Shown here: piece after piece, positions 24,554-33,772 of the stretch
Position numbering within the stretch: position 1 is the first letter of the stretch
Layout: every line of letters starts with the position of its first letter
DNA from: an uncultured Collinsella sp.
Lineage (GTDB): Bacteria > Actinomycetota > Coriobacteriia > Coriobacteriales > Coriobacteriaceae
Assembly: GCA_937950325.1 (NCBI GenBank)
Contig: CALFDJ010000038.1
Location: 1 to 64,000, forward strand
DNA: 64,000 nucleotides
Direction of reading: 5' to 3'
Made by a program: the position numbers and the translations under genes
Notes under the pieces: model-generated
Seen by the model: the letters and a program-made list of their open reading frames with translations, nothing else
What the model was told of the DNA's origin: nothing
The model's database searches: none

Positions 24554-25455
24554 TCTCGCTTGTCGTTGCTGCCGTCTTGCTGCTGATTCATGTGCTGGTT
24601 TGCCTGATGCTGTGGACGCTTATGAAGCTGGGCCTGCTGCCAGTGCGCGGGCACATGCTGGCTGTGATGGTGCTGGTGCCGCTGTGGGGCCCGTTGCTGG
24701 TGGTTTTGCTATCGGTCCGCAGCGCGGTGTTTGGCGAGGGGCTGAAAGAGTCTGCGCTGGAGTCGCTGCGCTTCAACGATGACCTGCATCGCAGTATGTC
24801 GGTACCGAGTGGTGAGGACGATTCAGGCGTAGTGCCGCTCGAGGAGGCGCTCATCGTCAACGACCCGGCATACCGGCGCCGCCTAATGCTCTCCATGCTC
24901 ACCGAGGAGCCCGACGCGTACCTGGCGCAGCTGCAGGCGGCTAAGCTTAACGACGACGTTGAGGTGGCGCATTATGCCGCGACGGCGGTGGCGCAGATCT
25001 CCAAGGAGTCCGACCTTAAACTGCAGCAGCTGGAGCGTGCCTTTAAGACGGACCCGAGCGCGCAAAACCTCAACGAATACTGTGATTTTCTTGGTGAATA
25101 CTTGGGCTCGGGCTTGGCCGAGGGGCGCGTGGCTCAGATTCAGCGCCAACAGTACGCGCGCCTGCTTGCGCGTCGCTGCGAGCGCGAGGACACCTTTGAG
25201 CTGCGCATTCGATATGCGACGGCGCTGGCCGATGTCGGACAGATCGACGAGGCGCAGGCCGTGATCGACCAGCTGGTGCTCGACGTGCCCGAGGAGCAGG
25301 AGGTTTGGATGCTTTGCCTGCGCCTGGCCGTGATGCGCCGCGACGGTGACGAGGTTCACCGTGTGATCGATGCGATTGACAAGCAACATGTGTATTTGAG
25401 CGCCGACAACCGCGAAAAGATGGCGTTTTGGCGCGACGGGGAGGAGGCCAGATGA
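24550..25455 (+). CDS. PelE-like membrane TPR protein
   Basis: A 301-residue protein with two N-terminal membrane helices (ISLVVAAVLLLIHVLVCLML and LAVMVLVPLWGPLLVVLLSV) and a helical, TPR-like remainder (about 90-300). This is the layout of PelE, which links PelD, PelF and PelG in the inner membrane Pel complex. The start is a TTG overlapping the previous TGA (TTGA), so it depends on translation of the PelD-like gene. The identification rests on layout and position more than on motifs. Confidence 0.65.
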   Translation: MISLVVAAVLLLIHVLVCLMLWTLMKLGLLPVRGHMLAVMVLVPLWGPLLVVLLSVRSAVFGEGLKESALESLRFNDDLHRSMSVPSGEDDSGVVPLEEALIVNDPAYRRRLMLSMLTEEPDAYLAQLQAAKLNDDVEVAHYAATAVAQISKESDLKLQQLERAFKTDPSAQNLNEYCDFLGEYLGSGLAEGRVAQIQRQQYARLLARRCEREDTFELRIRYATALADVGQIDEAQAVIDQLVLDVPEEQEVWMLCLRLAVMRRDGDEVHRVIDAIDKQHVYLSADNREKMAFWRDGEEAR

Positions 25456-27332
25456 GCGTGGCGCAACATATCCGCGACCGTGCAGGCCGCTTTCGTTGGA
25501 TGGGACTCCTCGTGGTGTGGGCGGTCTTTATTGTCATGGCCGCCGTGCTGCTGGTGGAGCGTGCCGGCGTGCAGTATAGTGCGGGCCAGCATAAGCTGGG
25601 GATGCTTGCCGCCAACGATGCGGTGCCGGCCTCCTCGGCAATCTTTGGCCAAAAGCCCACGTGCCTGGTCATTACCGATTCCGATCAAGCTGGCGTCGAG
25701 GACGTTAAAGACCAGTTCGACCAGATTTTGCTGGACATGAAGATCGCCCATCGCGATGTTGATATTGCCACCGACGGTGCGGACGCGATCCCATCGCTCA
25801 CGTCGTTTGATCGCGTGATTGTGCTTATGCCCTCGCTTGACGGACTGGGTACGCATCTGACCGATCTGATGAGTTGGGTGAGTGCGGGCGGCTCACTTAT
25901 GCTGGGCATGACGCCAGATAACTCGAACTACCTGCAGGCTATTGCTTCCAAGCTTGGGATCGAATCGGCCGGATATGACTATGCGAAAGCCGAAAGTATC
26001 GTTCCGAGTGAGGACTTTATGCTGGGCGGGGGAGAGCGCTACGAGCTCTCGGACCCCTTTGATTCGTCGATTTCGGTTTCATTGCGCGAAACGGCGCACG
26101 TCTGGGCAAAGACCGGTGACGCGGGCACGCCGCTCATTTGGTCTAACGATTGCGGCAGTGGTCACACCGTGGTGTGCAACATTGGCATTTACGACAAGGT
26201 CATGCGTGGGTTCTATGCTTCGGCCATAAGCTTGCTGGGTGATACCACGGCCTATCCGGTCATCAACAGCGCCGTGTTCTATTTGGACGATTTTCCTAGT
26301 CCCGTGCCCTCGGGCGATGGTACTTATATCAAGCGTGACTACGGCCTTTCCATCGCCGACTTTTATGCCAAAGTCTGGTGGCCTGATCTACAAAAGCTCG
26401 CGCAAAAATACGGCATTCGCTATACCGGCGTGATGATCGAAAACTATGAGGACGCGGTCAACCAGACCGAGCCTGCTCGTCAGGCCGATACCACGCAGTT
26501 CCGCTACTTTGGCGGCATGCTGCTGCAGATGGGCGGAGAGCTGGGCTTTCACGGCTACAACCATCAGCCGCTGGCGCTCTGGGACACCGACTATGGCACG
26601 CTGTACGACTACAAGACGTGGGAGAACAAGGAAACGCTTGTCGCATCGCTCAACGAGCTTATTGCCTTTCAGGACGAGGTGCTGCCCAACGCGCACGGTT
26701 CGGTCTACGTGCCGCCGTCGAATATCCTTTCGGCCCGCGCGCGAAAGATTATCGGCACCGATGTTCCGCGCATTAAGACCATCGCCAGTACGTATTTTGA
26801 GGACGGCACCGATCTTCCGTACGTGCAGGAGTTTGGCGTGGCGAGTGATGGCATCGTGGAGCAGCCGCGCATTGTCTCGGGCGGCATGGTCGGCGATTCC
26901 TATATGCGCCTGGCTGCCGTATCCGAGCTCAACATGCACTACGTAAGCACGCACTTTATGCACCCGGACGACCTGCTCGATCACGATCGCGGCGCTACGG
27001 AGGGCTGGGAGGTCTACAAGGGCGGCCTGACCGACTACCTGGACTGGCTTACCAAGTTTGCGCCCGACCTGCGTCGCCAGACCGGCTCGGAATGCTCGGG
27101 CGCCATCCAGCGCTTTTCGTCGGTGACGGTGGGCATGGATACCAGCGCGGATGCCTGGACGCTCAGTCTGGGCAATTTCCACGACGAGGCGTGGCTCATG
27201 TTCCGCGCCAATAATGGCGAGCCAGGTGCGGTGACGGGTGGCGAACTGACGCACCTTACGGGCAATCTGTATCTGCTCAAGGCAAATGATAAGACCCTGA
27301 CGATCGAGCGCAAGGAGGGTGGCGACAGATGA
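25452..27332 (+). CDS. DUF2194 / PelA-like membrane-anchored deacetylase
   Basis: A 626-residue protein with one N-terminal membrane anchor (about 15-38, WMGLLVVWAVFIVMAAVLLV) and a large extracytoplasmic part. Residues ~60-270 form an alpha/beta domain; the C-terminal half is NodB-like with VFYLDDFPSPV in place of TFDDG, GFHGYNHQ in place of HSxxH and YVPPSN in place of RxPxG. It should trim or deacetylate the polymer as PelA does. The start ATGA at 25452 overlaps the PelE-like stop. Confidence 0.75.
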   Translation: MSVAQHIRDRAGRFRWMGLLVVWAVFIVMAAVLLVERAGVQYSAGQHKLGMLAANDAVPASSAIFGQKPTCLVITDSDQAGVEDVKDQFDQILLDMKIAHRDVDIATDGADAIPSLTSFDRVIVLMPSLDGLGTHLTDLMSWVSAGGSLMLGMTPDNSNYLQAIASKLGIESAGYDYAKAESIVPSEDFMLGGGERYELSDPFDSSISVSLRETAHVWAKTGDAGTPLIWSNDCGSGHTVVCNIGIYDKVMRGFYASAISLLGDTTAYPVINSAVFYLDDFPSPVPSGDGTYIKRDYGLSIADFYAKVWWPDLQKLAQKYGIRYTGVMIENYEDAVNQTEPARQADTTQFRYFGGMLLQMGGELGFHGYNHQPLALWDTDYGTLYDYKTWENKETLVASLNELIAFQDEVLPNAHGSVYVPPSNILSARARKIIGTDVPRIKTIASTYFEDGTDLPYVQEFGVASDGIVEQPRIVSGGMVGDSYMRLAAVSELNMHYVSTHFMHPDDLLDHDRGATEGWEVYKGGLTDYLDWLTKFAPDLRRQTGSECSGAIQRFSSVTVGMDTSADAWTLSLGNFHDEAWLMFRANNGEPGAVTGGELTHLTGNLYLLKANDKTLTIERKEGGDR

Positions 27333-28756
27333 GAATCTGCTTGGTACTCGAGGGTTGCTACCCCTATGTGCACGGCGGCGTATCTACCTGGATGCATGGC
27401 TATATCCAGGCCATGCCCGAGCACGAGTTCGTGCTGTGGGTGATTGGCGCGCATGCTGCCGACCGCGGCAAATTTGTCTACGACCTGCCCAGCAACGTGG
27501 TCGAGGTGCACGAGGTGTTCCTGGACGATGCCCTGCGGCTTTCGGGCGAGCAGCACGAAGCCAGTTTTAACGACCGTGAGCGCGAGGCGCTACGCCGCCT
27601 GGTGTCGCTCTCCAATCCGGATTGGGACGTGCTGTTCGACATTTTCCAGCGCCGTCGCGTGCATCCGCTCTCGTTTTTGCAGAGCCGCACGTTTATGGAT
27701 ATCTTTCGCGACGTGTGCCTGGCCGAGTACCCCTACACGCCCTTTGCCGATGCATTCCACACCATGCGCTCCATGTTGCTACCCGTGCTCTACCTGTTGG
27801 GCAGCGAGGTGCCGGTGGCCGATGTGTACCATGCCATCTCGACCGGCTACGGTGGCCTGCTCGCCTGCCTGGGCTCAAGCGTTCACCATGCGCCGGTGCT
27901 GCTGACCGAGCATGGCATCTATACCCGCGAGCGCGAGGAAGAGATCATTCGCGCCGATTGGGTGGTGCCGTCGTTTAAGGACCGCTGGATTCGCTTTTTC
28001 TACCTGCTTTCGGAGGAGATTTACCGCCGCGCCTTCCGCGTGACGAGTTTGTTCCATAACGCCCGCAAGACGCAGATTGATATGGGCTGCGATGCGGACA
28101 AATGCCTGGTCATCCCCAACGGCATCCAGTTCGATCGCTTTAAGGATATTCCCTTAAAGCCCGATGACGGCTGGGTGGACATTGGCGCGGTGGTGCGCCT
28201 GGCGCCCATCAAGGATGTCAAGACCATGATTTATGCCTTCTTTGAGCTGCACGAGCGCCTGCCCAAGGTGCGCCTGCACATCATGGGTGGCGTGGACGAC
28301 GAGGAGTACGGCGCCGAGTGCCACGCGCTGGTCGAAACCCTGGGCGTGCGCGACCTGATCTTTACCGGCCGCGTCAACGTGGTCGAGTACATGGAAAAGC
28401 TCGACTTTACCATTTTGACGAGCATCTCCGAGGGCCAGCCGCTCAGCGTGCTGGAGTCGCTTGCAGCGCGCCGTCCCTGCGTGACGACTGAGGTGGGCTG
28501 CTGTCGCGAGCTTCTCGAAGGCGCCCCGGGCGACGACTTTGGCGTGGCGGGTTTTGTGACGCCGCCCATGTATCGCAAGGGCTTGGCCGATGCCATGGAG
28601 CGCATGTGCGTGAGCCGCGCCCGTCGCATTGAGATGGGGGAGCGCGGGCGGCGTCGCGTTGCCACGTACTTTTTGCACGAGCAGATGCTCGCCAACTATC
28701 GCGCGCTGTACGACGAGACGGCGCAAGCGTTTGACCTGCCCAGAGAGGGGGAGTAG
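27329..28756 (+). CDS. pelF: PelF-like GT4 glycosyltransferase
   Basis: A 475-residue cytosolic GT4 glycosyltransferase. It starts MRICLVLEGCYPYVHGGVST, very close to the PelF N-terminus (EGtYPyvrGGVSsW), has LTEHGIYTREREEEI in the middle, VVRLAPIKDVKTM at the start of the second Rossmann domain and the ExxxxxxxE site in SEGQPLSVLESLA. PelF polymerises N-acetylhexosamine from UDP donors in the Pel pathway. It overlaps the previous gene by four bases (ATGA). Confidence 0.85.
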   Translation: MRICLVLEGCYPYVHGGVSTWMHGYIQAMPEHEFVLWVIGAHAADRGKFVYDLPSNVVEVHEVFLDDALRLSGEQHEASFNDREREALRRLVSLSNPDWDVLFDIFQRRRVHPLSFLQSRTFMDIFRDVCLAEYPYTPFADAFHTMRSMLLPVLYLLGSEVPVADVYHAISTGYGGLLACLGSSVHHAPVLLTEHGIYTREREEEIIRADWVVPSFKDRWIRFFYLLSEEIYRRAFRVTSLFHNARKTQIDMGCDADKCLVIPNGIQFDRFKDIPLKPDDGWVDIGAVVRLAPIKDVKTMIYAFFELHERLPKVRLHIMGGVDDEEYGAECHALVETLGVRDLIFTGRVNVVEYMEKLDFTILTSISEGQPLSVLESLAARRPCVTTEVGCCRELLEGAPGDDFGVAGFVTPPMYRKGLADAMERMCVSRARRIEMGERGRRRVATYFLHEQMLANYRALYDETAQAFDLPREGE

Positions 28757-28759
28757 CCG

Positions 28760-30304
28760 GTGGCCGGAATTGGTTTTGAGCTCAAGCGCCTGTTTAGGCG
28801 CAAGGGCCTGTTTGCCACGATGCGCGCTTACGGCTACGCCGGCATTGTGTGCACGGGCCCCATGCTGCTGGGTGTGCTGCTCCAGGTGGGTATCTTGGTG
28901 CTGTGCGGTCTGTGGGGCGTGGGGCGCGCCAACCAGGACTTGCTGGTGTGCATGGTGACCTATACGCTGCTGGCCTCGCTTTTGCTCACGAGCTTTTTCT
29001 CCATGCCGGTCACGCGCTTTTTGGCTGATATGTTGTTTGCCGAGCGCGAGGACGAGATTCTGCCCTCGTTTTGGGGCTCCAACGCCATTATGCTCGTTGC
29101 GGGCACGGTGCTCTACGGCGTCTTTTTGCTGTTCTCGGGCGCCACGCTGCTGCAGGGGCTGCTGTGCCTGTGGCTGTTCAACATTATGATCGTCAACTGG
29201 AACGGCATGAGTTACCTCACGGCCATCAAGGATTACCGCGGCATCCTTTGCAGCTTTGCGGCCGCCATTGGCGTGGCGTGCCCGTGCGCCCTGGCCGCGC
29301 TGGCGCTGGGACTGCCGCCGGTCGAGGGCCTGTTGGCGTCAATTGCTCTGGGCTACGGCGTCATGCTCGCCTGGGACGTGGTACTGCTGTACCGGTATTT
29401 TCCTCAGAGCGACCGCAGCCCCTGGCTCTTTTTGCGCTGGCTCGACCAGTTTATGCCGCTCGCGCTCACGGGCCTGTTTACCAACCTGGGACTCTTTGCA
29501 CATCTGGTAATTATTTGGGCCGGCCCCATTGGCGTGCAGGTCAAGGGCTTGTTTTATGGCGCACCCTACCACGATGTGCCGGCGCTCATTGCGTTTTTGA
29601 CCATTCTGGTCACGACCGTCAACTTTGTGGTGTCGGTCGAGGTTAACTTCTATCCGCGTTACCGCGACTACTACAGCCTGTTTAACGACGGCGGCGTGGT
29701 GGGCGACATCGTGGTGGCCGAGGAGGAAATGCTCGCCACGCTCAATCGGGAGCTGCGGTTTTGCGCGCTCAAGCAGCTGTTTGTGACTGCAGCGGTCATC
29801 TCGCTCGAGACCACGGTGCTCTCGGCCCTGCCACTGGGCTTCAACAACCTGATGCACGGGTATTTCCGCACGCTGTGCGTGGGCTATGGCCTGTATGCCG
29901 TGGGCAATACGGTGATGCTCATCTTGCTGTACTTTACCGACTACAAGGGCGCCGTGCTTGCCTCCGGGCTGTTCGCGGGCGTGGCGGGGCTGGCGACCAT
30001 CGTCTCGCTGTTCTTTCCGCAGCAGTTTTATGGCTTTGGCTTTTTGCTCGGCGCGGCGGTGTTTTTTGTTGTGGCGCTCATGCGGCTCGATACCTATACC
30101 GCCAACTTGCCGTATCGTATCCTGAGTCAGCAGCCCATCGTGGCGACCGACAAGACGGGTCGCTTTACGGAGCTGGGCTGCTTGCTCGACCGTGCCGAAC
30201 AGCGCTACGAGGAGCTGCGTCTAGAGGGCGAGCCGCATGGTGCGTTTGAGCGCACAGTGGTTCGCGTGTTTCGCAATCGTTGGGGAGGTCCTGATGACCG
30301 ATAG
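28760..30304 (+). CDS. pelG: PelG-like polysaccharide transporter
   Basis: A 514-residue protein with about twelve membrane segments of the MOP superfamily. The N-terminus MAGIGFELKRLFRRKGLFAT with YGYAGIVCTGPMLLG is the PelG signature. It should carry the growing chain across the membrane. The start is GTG 28760, three bases after the pelF stop. pelF-pelG adjacency is the most conserved part of Pel loci and anchors the identification of the whole operon. Confidence 0.85.
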   Translation: MAGIGFELKRLFRRKGLFATMRAYGYAGIVCTGPMLLGVLLQVGILVLCGLWGVGRANQDLLVCMVTYTLLASLLLTSFFSMPVTRFLADMLFAEREDEILPSFWGSNAIMLVAGTVLYGVFLLFSGATLLQGLLCLWLFNIMIVNWNGMSYLTAIKDYRGILCSFAAAIGVACPCALAALALGLPPVEGLLASIALGYGVMLAWDVVLLYRYFPQSDRSPWLFLRWLDQFMPLALTGLFTNLGLFAHLVIIWAGPIGVQVKGLFYGAPYHDVPALIAFLTILVTTVNFVVSVEVNFYPRYRDYYSLFNDGGVVGDIVVAEEEMLATLNRELRFCALKQLFVTAAVISLETTVLSALPLGFNNLMHGYFRTLCVGYGLYAVGNTVMLILLYFTDYKGAVLASGLFAGVAGLATIVSLFFPQQFYGFGFLLGAAVFFVVALMRLDTYTANLPYRILSQQPIVATDKTGRFTELGCLLDRAEQRYEELRLEGEPHGAFERTVVRVFRNRWGGPDDR

Positions 30305-32063
30305 GATGATATCGCGTCGCCGCTTGATCGAGGCAGCTGCCGGCACATTGCTGCTTTCGGGCTGCTCTTCGCAGGACGAATCCTCGACAAAAAAGACCAA
30401 GAAGCAGGACAAGATTAAAAAGGCCGATGCGTCTAGCGAGACCAAGCACCTTCGCGACAAGGACGAGCTGTACGAGGTCTACGACGACTCGGGCATTGTG
30501 ACCATGTACCTGACGGTCTCGCGCGGCAATAGCTCCGAGAACACGGACCACAGCTGGGCCGAGATCAATACGTACTCGGTCTACGACTATGCCGACATGG
30601 GCGTGACGCGCTATCAGGTTATGGGCCTGCTGCAGCCAGGCGATGATAAGGGCCCCGTTGCTGGCGAGGTGGGCTATGGCGAGGAGGCGCCCAACGCCAC
30701 GGTGCAGGTGCGCGGTCAGACGTCGAGTACCTATACGCAAAAGAACTACAAGGTGGAGCTCAAAAAGGGCAAGGGCACGTGGCGCCAGCAGCGCGCGATT
30801 GCGCTTAACAAGCACATGGGCGAGGGCATGCGCTTTCGTAACAAGATGGCTTACGATCTGATCCGCGGCATTCCCCAGATGATGGGCCTGCGCACGCAGT
30901 TTGTACACTTGTGGGTGTGCGACCAGACCGAAAAAACTAACGACACCTTTGAGGACTACGGTCTGTTTACGCAGGTCGAGCAGCTCAACAAGACGGCGCT
31001 CAAGGCCCACGGTCTGGATAAGAGCGGGCACCTGTATAAGGTTAACAGCTTCGATTTCCATCGCTTTGAGGACACTATTAAGCTCGCCGATGACCCCGAC
31101 TATAACCAGACGGCGTTTGAGGGCATGCTCGAGATTAAGGGCGACTCGGACCATATCAAGTTGATCGAGATGCTCGATGCGCTCAACGACGATACGCAAA
31201 AGATCGATGATGTGCTCGACACCTACTTCGATACCGAGAACCTGGCCTATTGGATGGCGTTTCAGATCTTGACGGGCAATTGCGATACGCAGAACCGTAA
31301 CTGCTATCTGTACAGCCCGCTTAACTCCAAGGTCTGGTACATCCTGGATTGGGACAACGACGGCATGCTGCGCAAGTTCGAGTTGAGCCTGACAGGGTTC
31401 TCGGATTATGCGAGCTGGGAGCGCGGCGTGAGCAACTACTGGGGCAACGTGCTATTTAACCGCGCGTTGCGCAGCAAGTCGTTCCGCAGCGAACTCGATA
31501 GCGCCGTTAAGGACCTGCGCTCGTACATGACCGAAGAGCGCCTGAGCAAGATGGTCGAGCATTATCGCGAGGTCACGGAGCCGCTCGTCTTTGCTGCGCC
31601 CGATATCGACAAACTGCCTGTCACCAAGGATCAATACGAGCAGATTGCCGCGGCGATTCCCTCCGAGATCGAGGAGAACTATAAGAGCTTTCGCGAGAGC
31701 TATAAAAAGCCCATGCCGTTCTACATTGGCGTGCCGCAGATCGATAACGGTAAGCTGCGCATCAATTGGAATGCGTCCTACGACTTTAAGGCGCGCGACA
31801 TCCGCTATACCGTGGAGCTTGCGCGCGACTATGCCATAAGCGACGTGGTCTTTAAGGCCGAGGACGTGCTGCTGCCCGAGGTGACGTGCGACGCGCCCGA
31901 CACCGGCCAGTACTTTGTGCGTGTGCGCGCCACCAACTCCGACGGCTATACGCAAGATGCGTTTGACTACTACGTGACCGATGACGGCAAGCAGTACGGC
32001 ATGAAGTGCTTCTACGTGCAGGACGGCGGTAAGGTCGTGGAGGACACGTATGAGGAGGGCTAG
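30294..32063 (+). CDS. CotH-family lipoprotein
   Basis: A 589-residue lipoprotein: SRRRLIEAAAGTLLLSGC with the lipidated cysteine at 24, then a charged linker and the CotH kinase-like domain (about 70-480), with VQVRGQTSSTYTQKNYKVEL, AIALNKHMGEGMRFRNKMAYDL and WYILDWDNDGML, whose DxD matches the metal site of the atypical kinase fold. A fibronectin-like strand region follows (RINWNASYDFKARDIRYTVEL). It overlaps PelG by 11 bases, so it is co-translated with the Pel genes; the substrate outside the cell is unknown. Confidence 0.8.
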   Translation: MTDRMISRRRLIEAAAGTLLLSGCSSQDESSTKKTKKQDKIKKADASSETKHLRDKDELYEVYDDSGIVTMYLTVSRGNSSENTDHSWAEINTYSVYDYADMGVTRYQVMGLLQPGDDKGPVAGEVGYGEEAPNATVQVRGQTSSTYTQKNYKVELKKGKGTWRQQRAIALNKHMGEGMRFRNKMAYDLIRGIPQMMGLRTQFVHLWVCDQTEKTNDTFEDYGLFTQVEQLNKTALKAHGLDKSGHLYKVNSFDFHRFEDTIKLADDPDYNQTAFEGMLEIKGDSDHIKLIEMLDALNDDTQKIDDVLDTYFDTENLAYWMAFQILTGNCDTQNRNCYLYSPLNSKVWYILDWDNDGMLRKFELSLTGFSDYASWERGVSNYWGNVLFNRALRSKSFRSELDSAVKDLRSYMTEERLSKMVEHYREVTEPLVFAAPDIDKLPVTKDQYEQIAAAIPSEIEENYKSFRESYKKPMPFYIGVPQIDNGKLRINWNASYDFKARDIRYTVELARDYAISDVVFKAEDVLLPEVTCDAPDTGQYFVRVRATNSDGYTQDAFDYYVTDDGKQYGMKCFYVQDGGKVVEDTYEEG

Positions 32064-32841
32064 CGCGCTGCTCGAGCGCCTGGCGGCACCTCCCGCGCGT
32101 ACCACGCAGGAGCGTTACCGCCACGAGCTCAAGTACCTCATCAACGAGGGCGAGCACGCTGCGCTGGCCTGCCGCATGGCGCCGGTCTTTAAGCTGGACA
32201 AGCATGCGCGGGCGGGCGGTTATACCATTCGCAGCCTGTACTTTGACGACTACTGCAACTCGGCCTACGAGGAAAAAGACGCTGGCATTCTGATGCGCAA
32301 AAAGTATCGCGTGCGCATCTATAACGGCAGCGACAAGGTGATTAAGCTCGAGCGCAAAAAGAAGTACGGCAGCTGGATCTATAAGGAGGACGCGCCGCTC
32401 ACGCGCGGTGAGTTTGAGCAGATCCTGGCCGGCGATTACGACTTTTTGCTGAGGAGTCCCTATCCGCTCTGTCGCGAGTTCTACATCGAGTGCATCTGCA
32501 ATATGATGCGCCCGCGTACCATCGTGGACTACGAGCGCGAGCCGTGGGTGATGGACGAGGGCACCGTGCGCGTTACGTTTGACATGAACGTGCGTGCCGC
32601 GGTGGGAAGCTTCGATATCTTTGACGCGACGCTGCCCGCGTTGCCGGTCCTGGAGCCCGGCAAGCTGGTGATGGAGGTCAAGTTTACGGAGTTTTGTCCG
32701 CAGCTGGTGCGCGATATGGTGCCGCCGGGCGCGGCCGAACTCACGGCGGTCTCTAAGTACTGCCTGTGTTATGACAAGACCGCCTACCTGCGCGGATTTA
32801 ATTACTGGGAATCGGATTTTGAGAACCGAGGGGATATTTAG
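32050..32841 (+). CDS. VTC-domain protein (polyphosphate polymerase fold)
   Basis: A 263-residue protein of the VTC superfamily, beta-barrel enzymes that polymerise phosphate from ATP in yeast. Typical segments: YRHELKYLI, IRSLYFDDYCNSAYEEK, MRKKYRVRIYNGSDKVIKLERKKK, YEREPWV and MEVKFTEFCP, supplying the basic and acidic residues that line the tunnel. It overlaps the CotH gene by 14 bases and is four bases from the DUF4956 gene. In bacteria the three families often travel together, but the activity of stand-alone VTC proteins is mostly unproven. Confidence 0.8.
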   Translation: MRRASALLERLAAPPARTTQERYRHELKYLINEGEHAALACRMAPVFKLDKHARAGGYTIRSLYFDDYCNSAYEEKDAGILMRKKYRVRIYNGSDKVIKLERKKKYGSWIYKEDAPLTRGEFEQILAGDYDFLLRSPYPLCREFYIECICNMMRPRTIVDYEREPWVMDEGTVRVTFDMNVRAAVGSFDIFDATLPALPVLEPGKLVMEVKFTEFCPQLVRDMVPPGAAELTAVSKYCLCYDKTAYLRGFNYWESDFENRGDI

Positions 32842-32844
32842 ACC

Positions 32845-33510
32845 ATGAGCACCAGGGACTTTTTTAAGAACTCCGTCTTGGAGGCGTTTGGCCAGGTCGA
32901 CCCTGCCAAGATTGGCCTGTCGCTGCTCGTGGCGCTCGCCATGGGCATCCTGATCTATTACGTGTACAAGCGCTTTTTTACCGGCGTGGTGTATTCGCGC
33001 AGCTTTGCCGTGACACTCGTGGGCATGTGCGTGCTTACCTGCATGGTCACGCTCGCGATCTCGACGAACGTGGTCATCTCGCTCGGTATGGTCGGTGCTC
33101 TGTCTATCGTCCGCTACCGTACAGCGGTCAAGGACCCGCTCGACCTGCTGTATCTGTTTTGGGCCATTACCACGGGCATTACGGCCGGTGCCGGCATGTA
33201 TGCGCTCGTGGGGCTCACCGCGGTGGTGATCGTGGCGATGATCGCCGGCTTTGCGAGCCACCAGGACAAGTCGCGCGTGTACATGATGGTCATCCACTAC
33301 ACGGGCCAGACCACCGGCGACGATATCGTGCGTGCATTTGGCCGCACCAAGTTCACCGTTAAGTCCAAGACCATGCGCGGCGACAAAGTCGAGATGGCCG
33401 TTGAGGTATTCTCTGACGGTGTGGATATGCCCTATGCTGACGCCATTCGTGCACTCGACGGCGTGGAAGACCTAACGTTGATCCAATACAACGGCGAATA
33501 TCACGGCTAA
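32845..33510 (+). CDS. DUF4956 membrane protein
   Basis: A 221-residue protein with about four membrane segments (GLSLLVALAMGILIYYVY, FAVTLVGMCVLTCMVTLAIS, LLYLFWAITTGITAGAGMYA, VGLTAVVIVAMIAGF), the conserved MVGALSIVRYRTAVKDPLD loop, and a soluble C-terminal domain of ~70 residues with a ferredoxin-like pattern. DUF4956 has no assigned function. It is the last gene of the Pel-like operon and probably works with the VTC and CotH proteins. Confidence 0.8.
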   Translation: MSTRDFFKNSVLEAFGQVDPAKIGLSLLVALAMGILIYYVYKRFFTGVVYSRSFAVTLVGMCVLTCMVTLAISTNVVISLGMVGALSIVRYRTAVKDPLDLLYLFWAITTGITAGAGMYALVGLTAVVIVAMIAGFASHQDKSRVYMMVIHYTGQTTGDDIVRAFGRTKFTVKSKTMRGDKVEMAVEVFSDGVDMPYADAIRALDGVEDLTLIQYNGEYHG

Positions 33511-33516
33511 TTTTGT

Positions 33517-33681
33517 TCCGGCGTTTTAACAAACGCCGGACCGCCCGACGCTGCGCGGGCAGCTGCCGGGCGATCTGCCGCTCAAACCGTCGCTCGCGTA
33601 CATAAAGTACGCTTCGCTCCTCTTTCGCGGCACCTCGTCACGGCAGCTGCCCGCTCGCTGACGTTTGCTCGACCTGGGCGG
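33517..33681. repeat. Dispersed palindromic repeat, copy 1
   Basis: A 10-base stem with a TAAC loop (33517-33526 with 33531-33540) doubles as a terminator after the Pel-like operon. It is followed by cgacgctgcgcgg (33546-33558), a 12-base arm (33557-33568 with 33641-33652) and cccgctcgctgacgtt (33650-33665). The same order of parts occurs at 55887-56034. No gene lies in 33511-33772. Confidence 0.55.
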
Positions 33682-33743
33682 TTGAAATGATCCATGGGCC
33701 CGTCTCATTTGCTCAATTTGCTGGCATGGGTTGGGTATCATGG

Positions 33744-33757
33744 TGAAAGCGATTTCA
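33744..33757. promoter_or_regulatory. LacI-type operator, likely autoregulatory
   Basis: The near-palindrome tgaaagcgatttca lies 16 bases before the start of the LacI-family gene. It resembles the repeated site upstream of the EIIBC gene (tgaaaacgattacag), so the regulator probably also controls its own gene. Confidence 0.55.
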
Positions 33758-33772
33758 ATGACAGGGGTGCTC

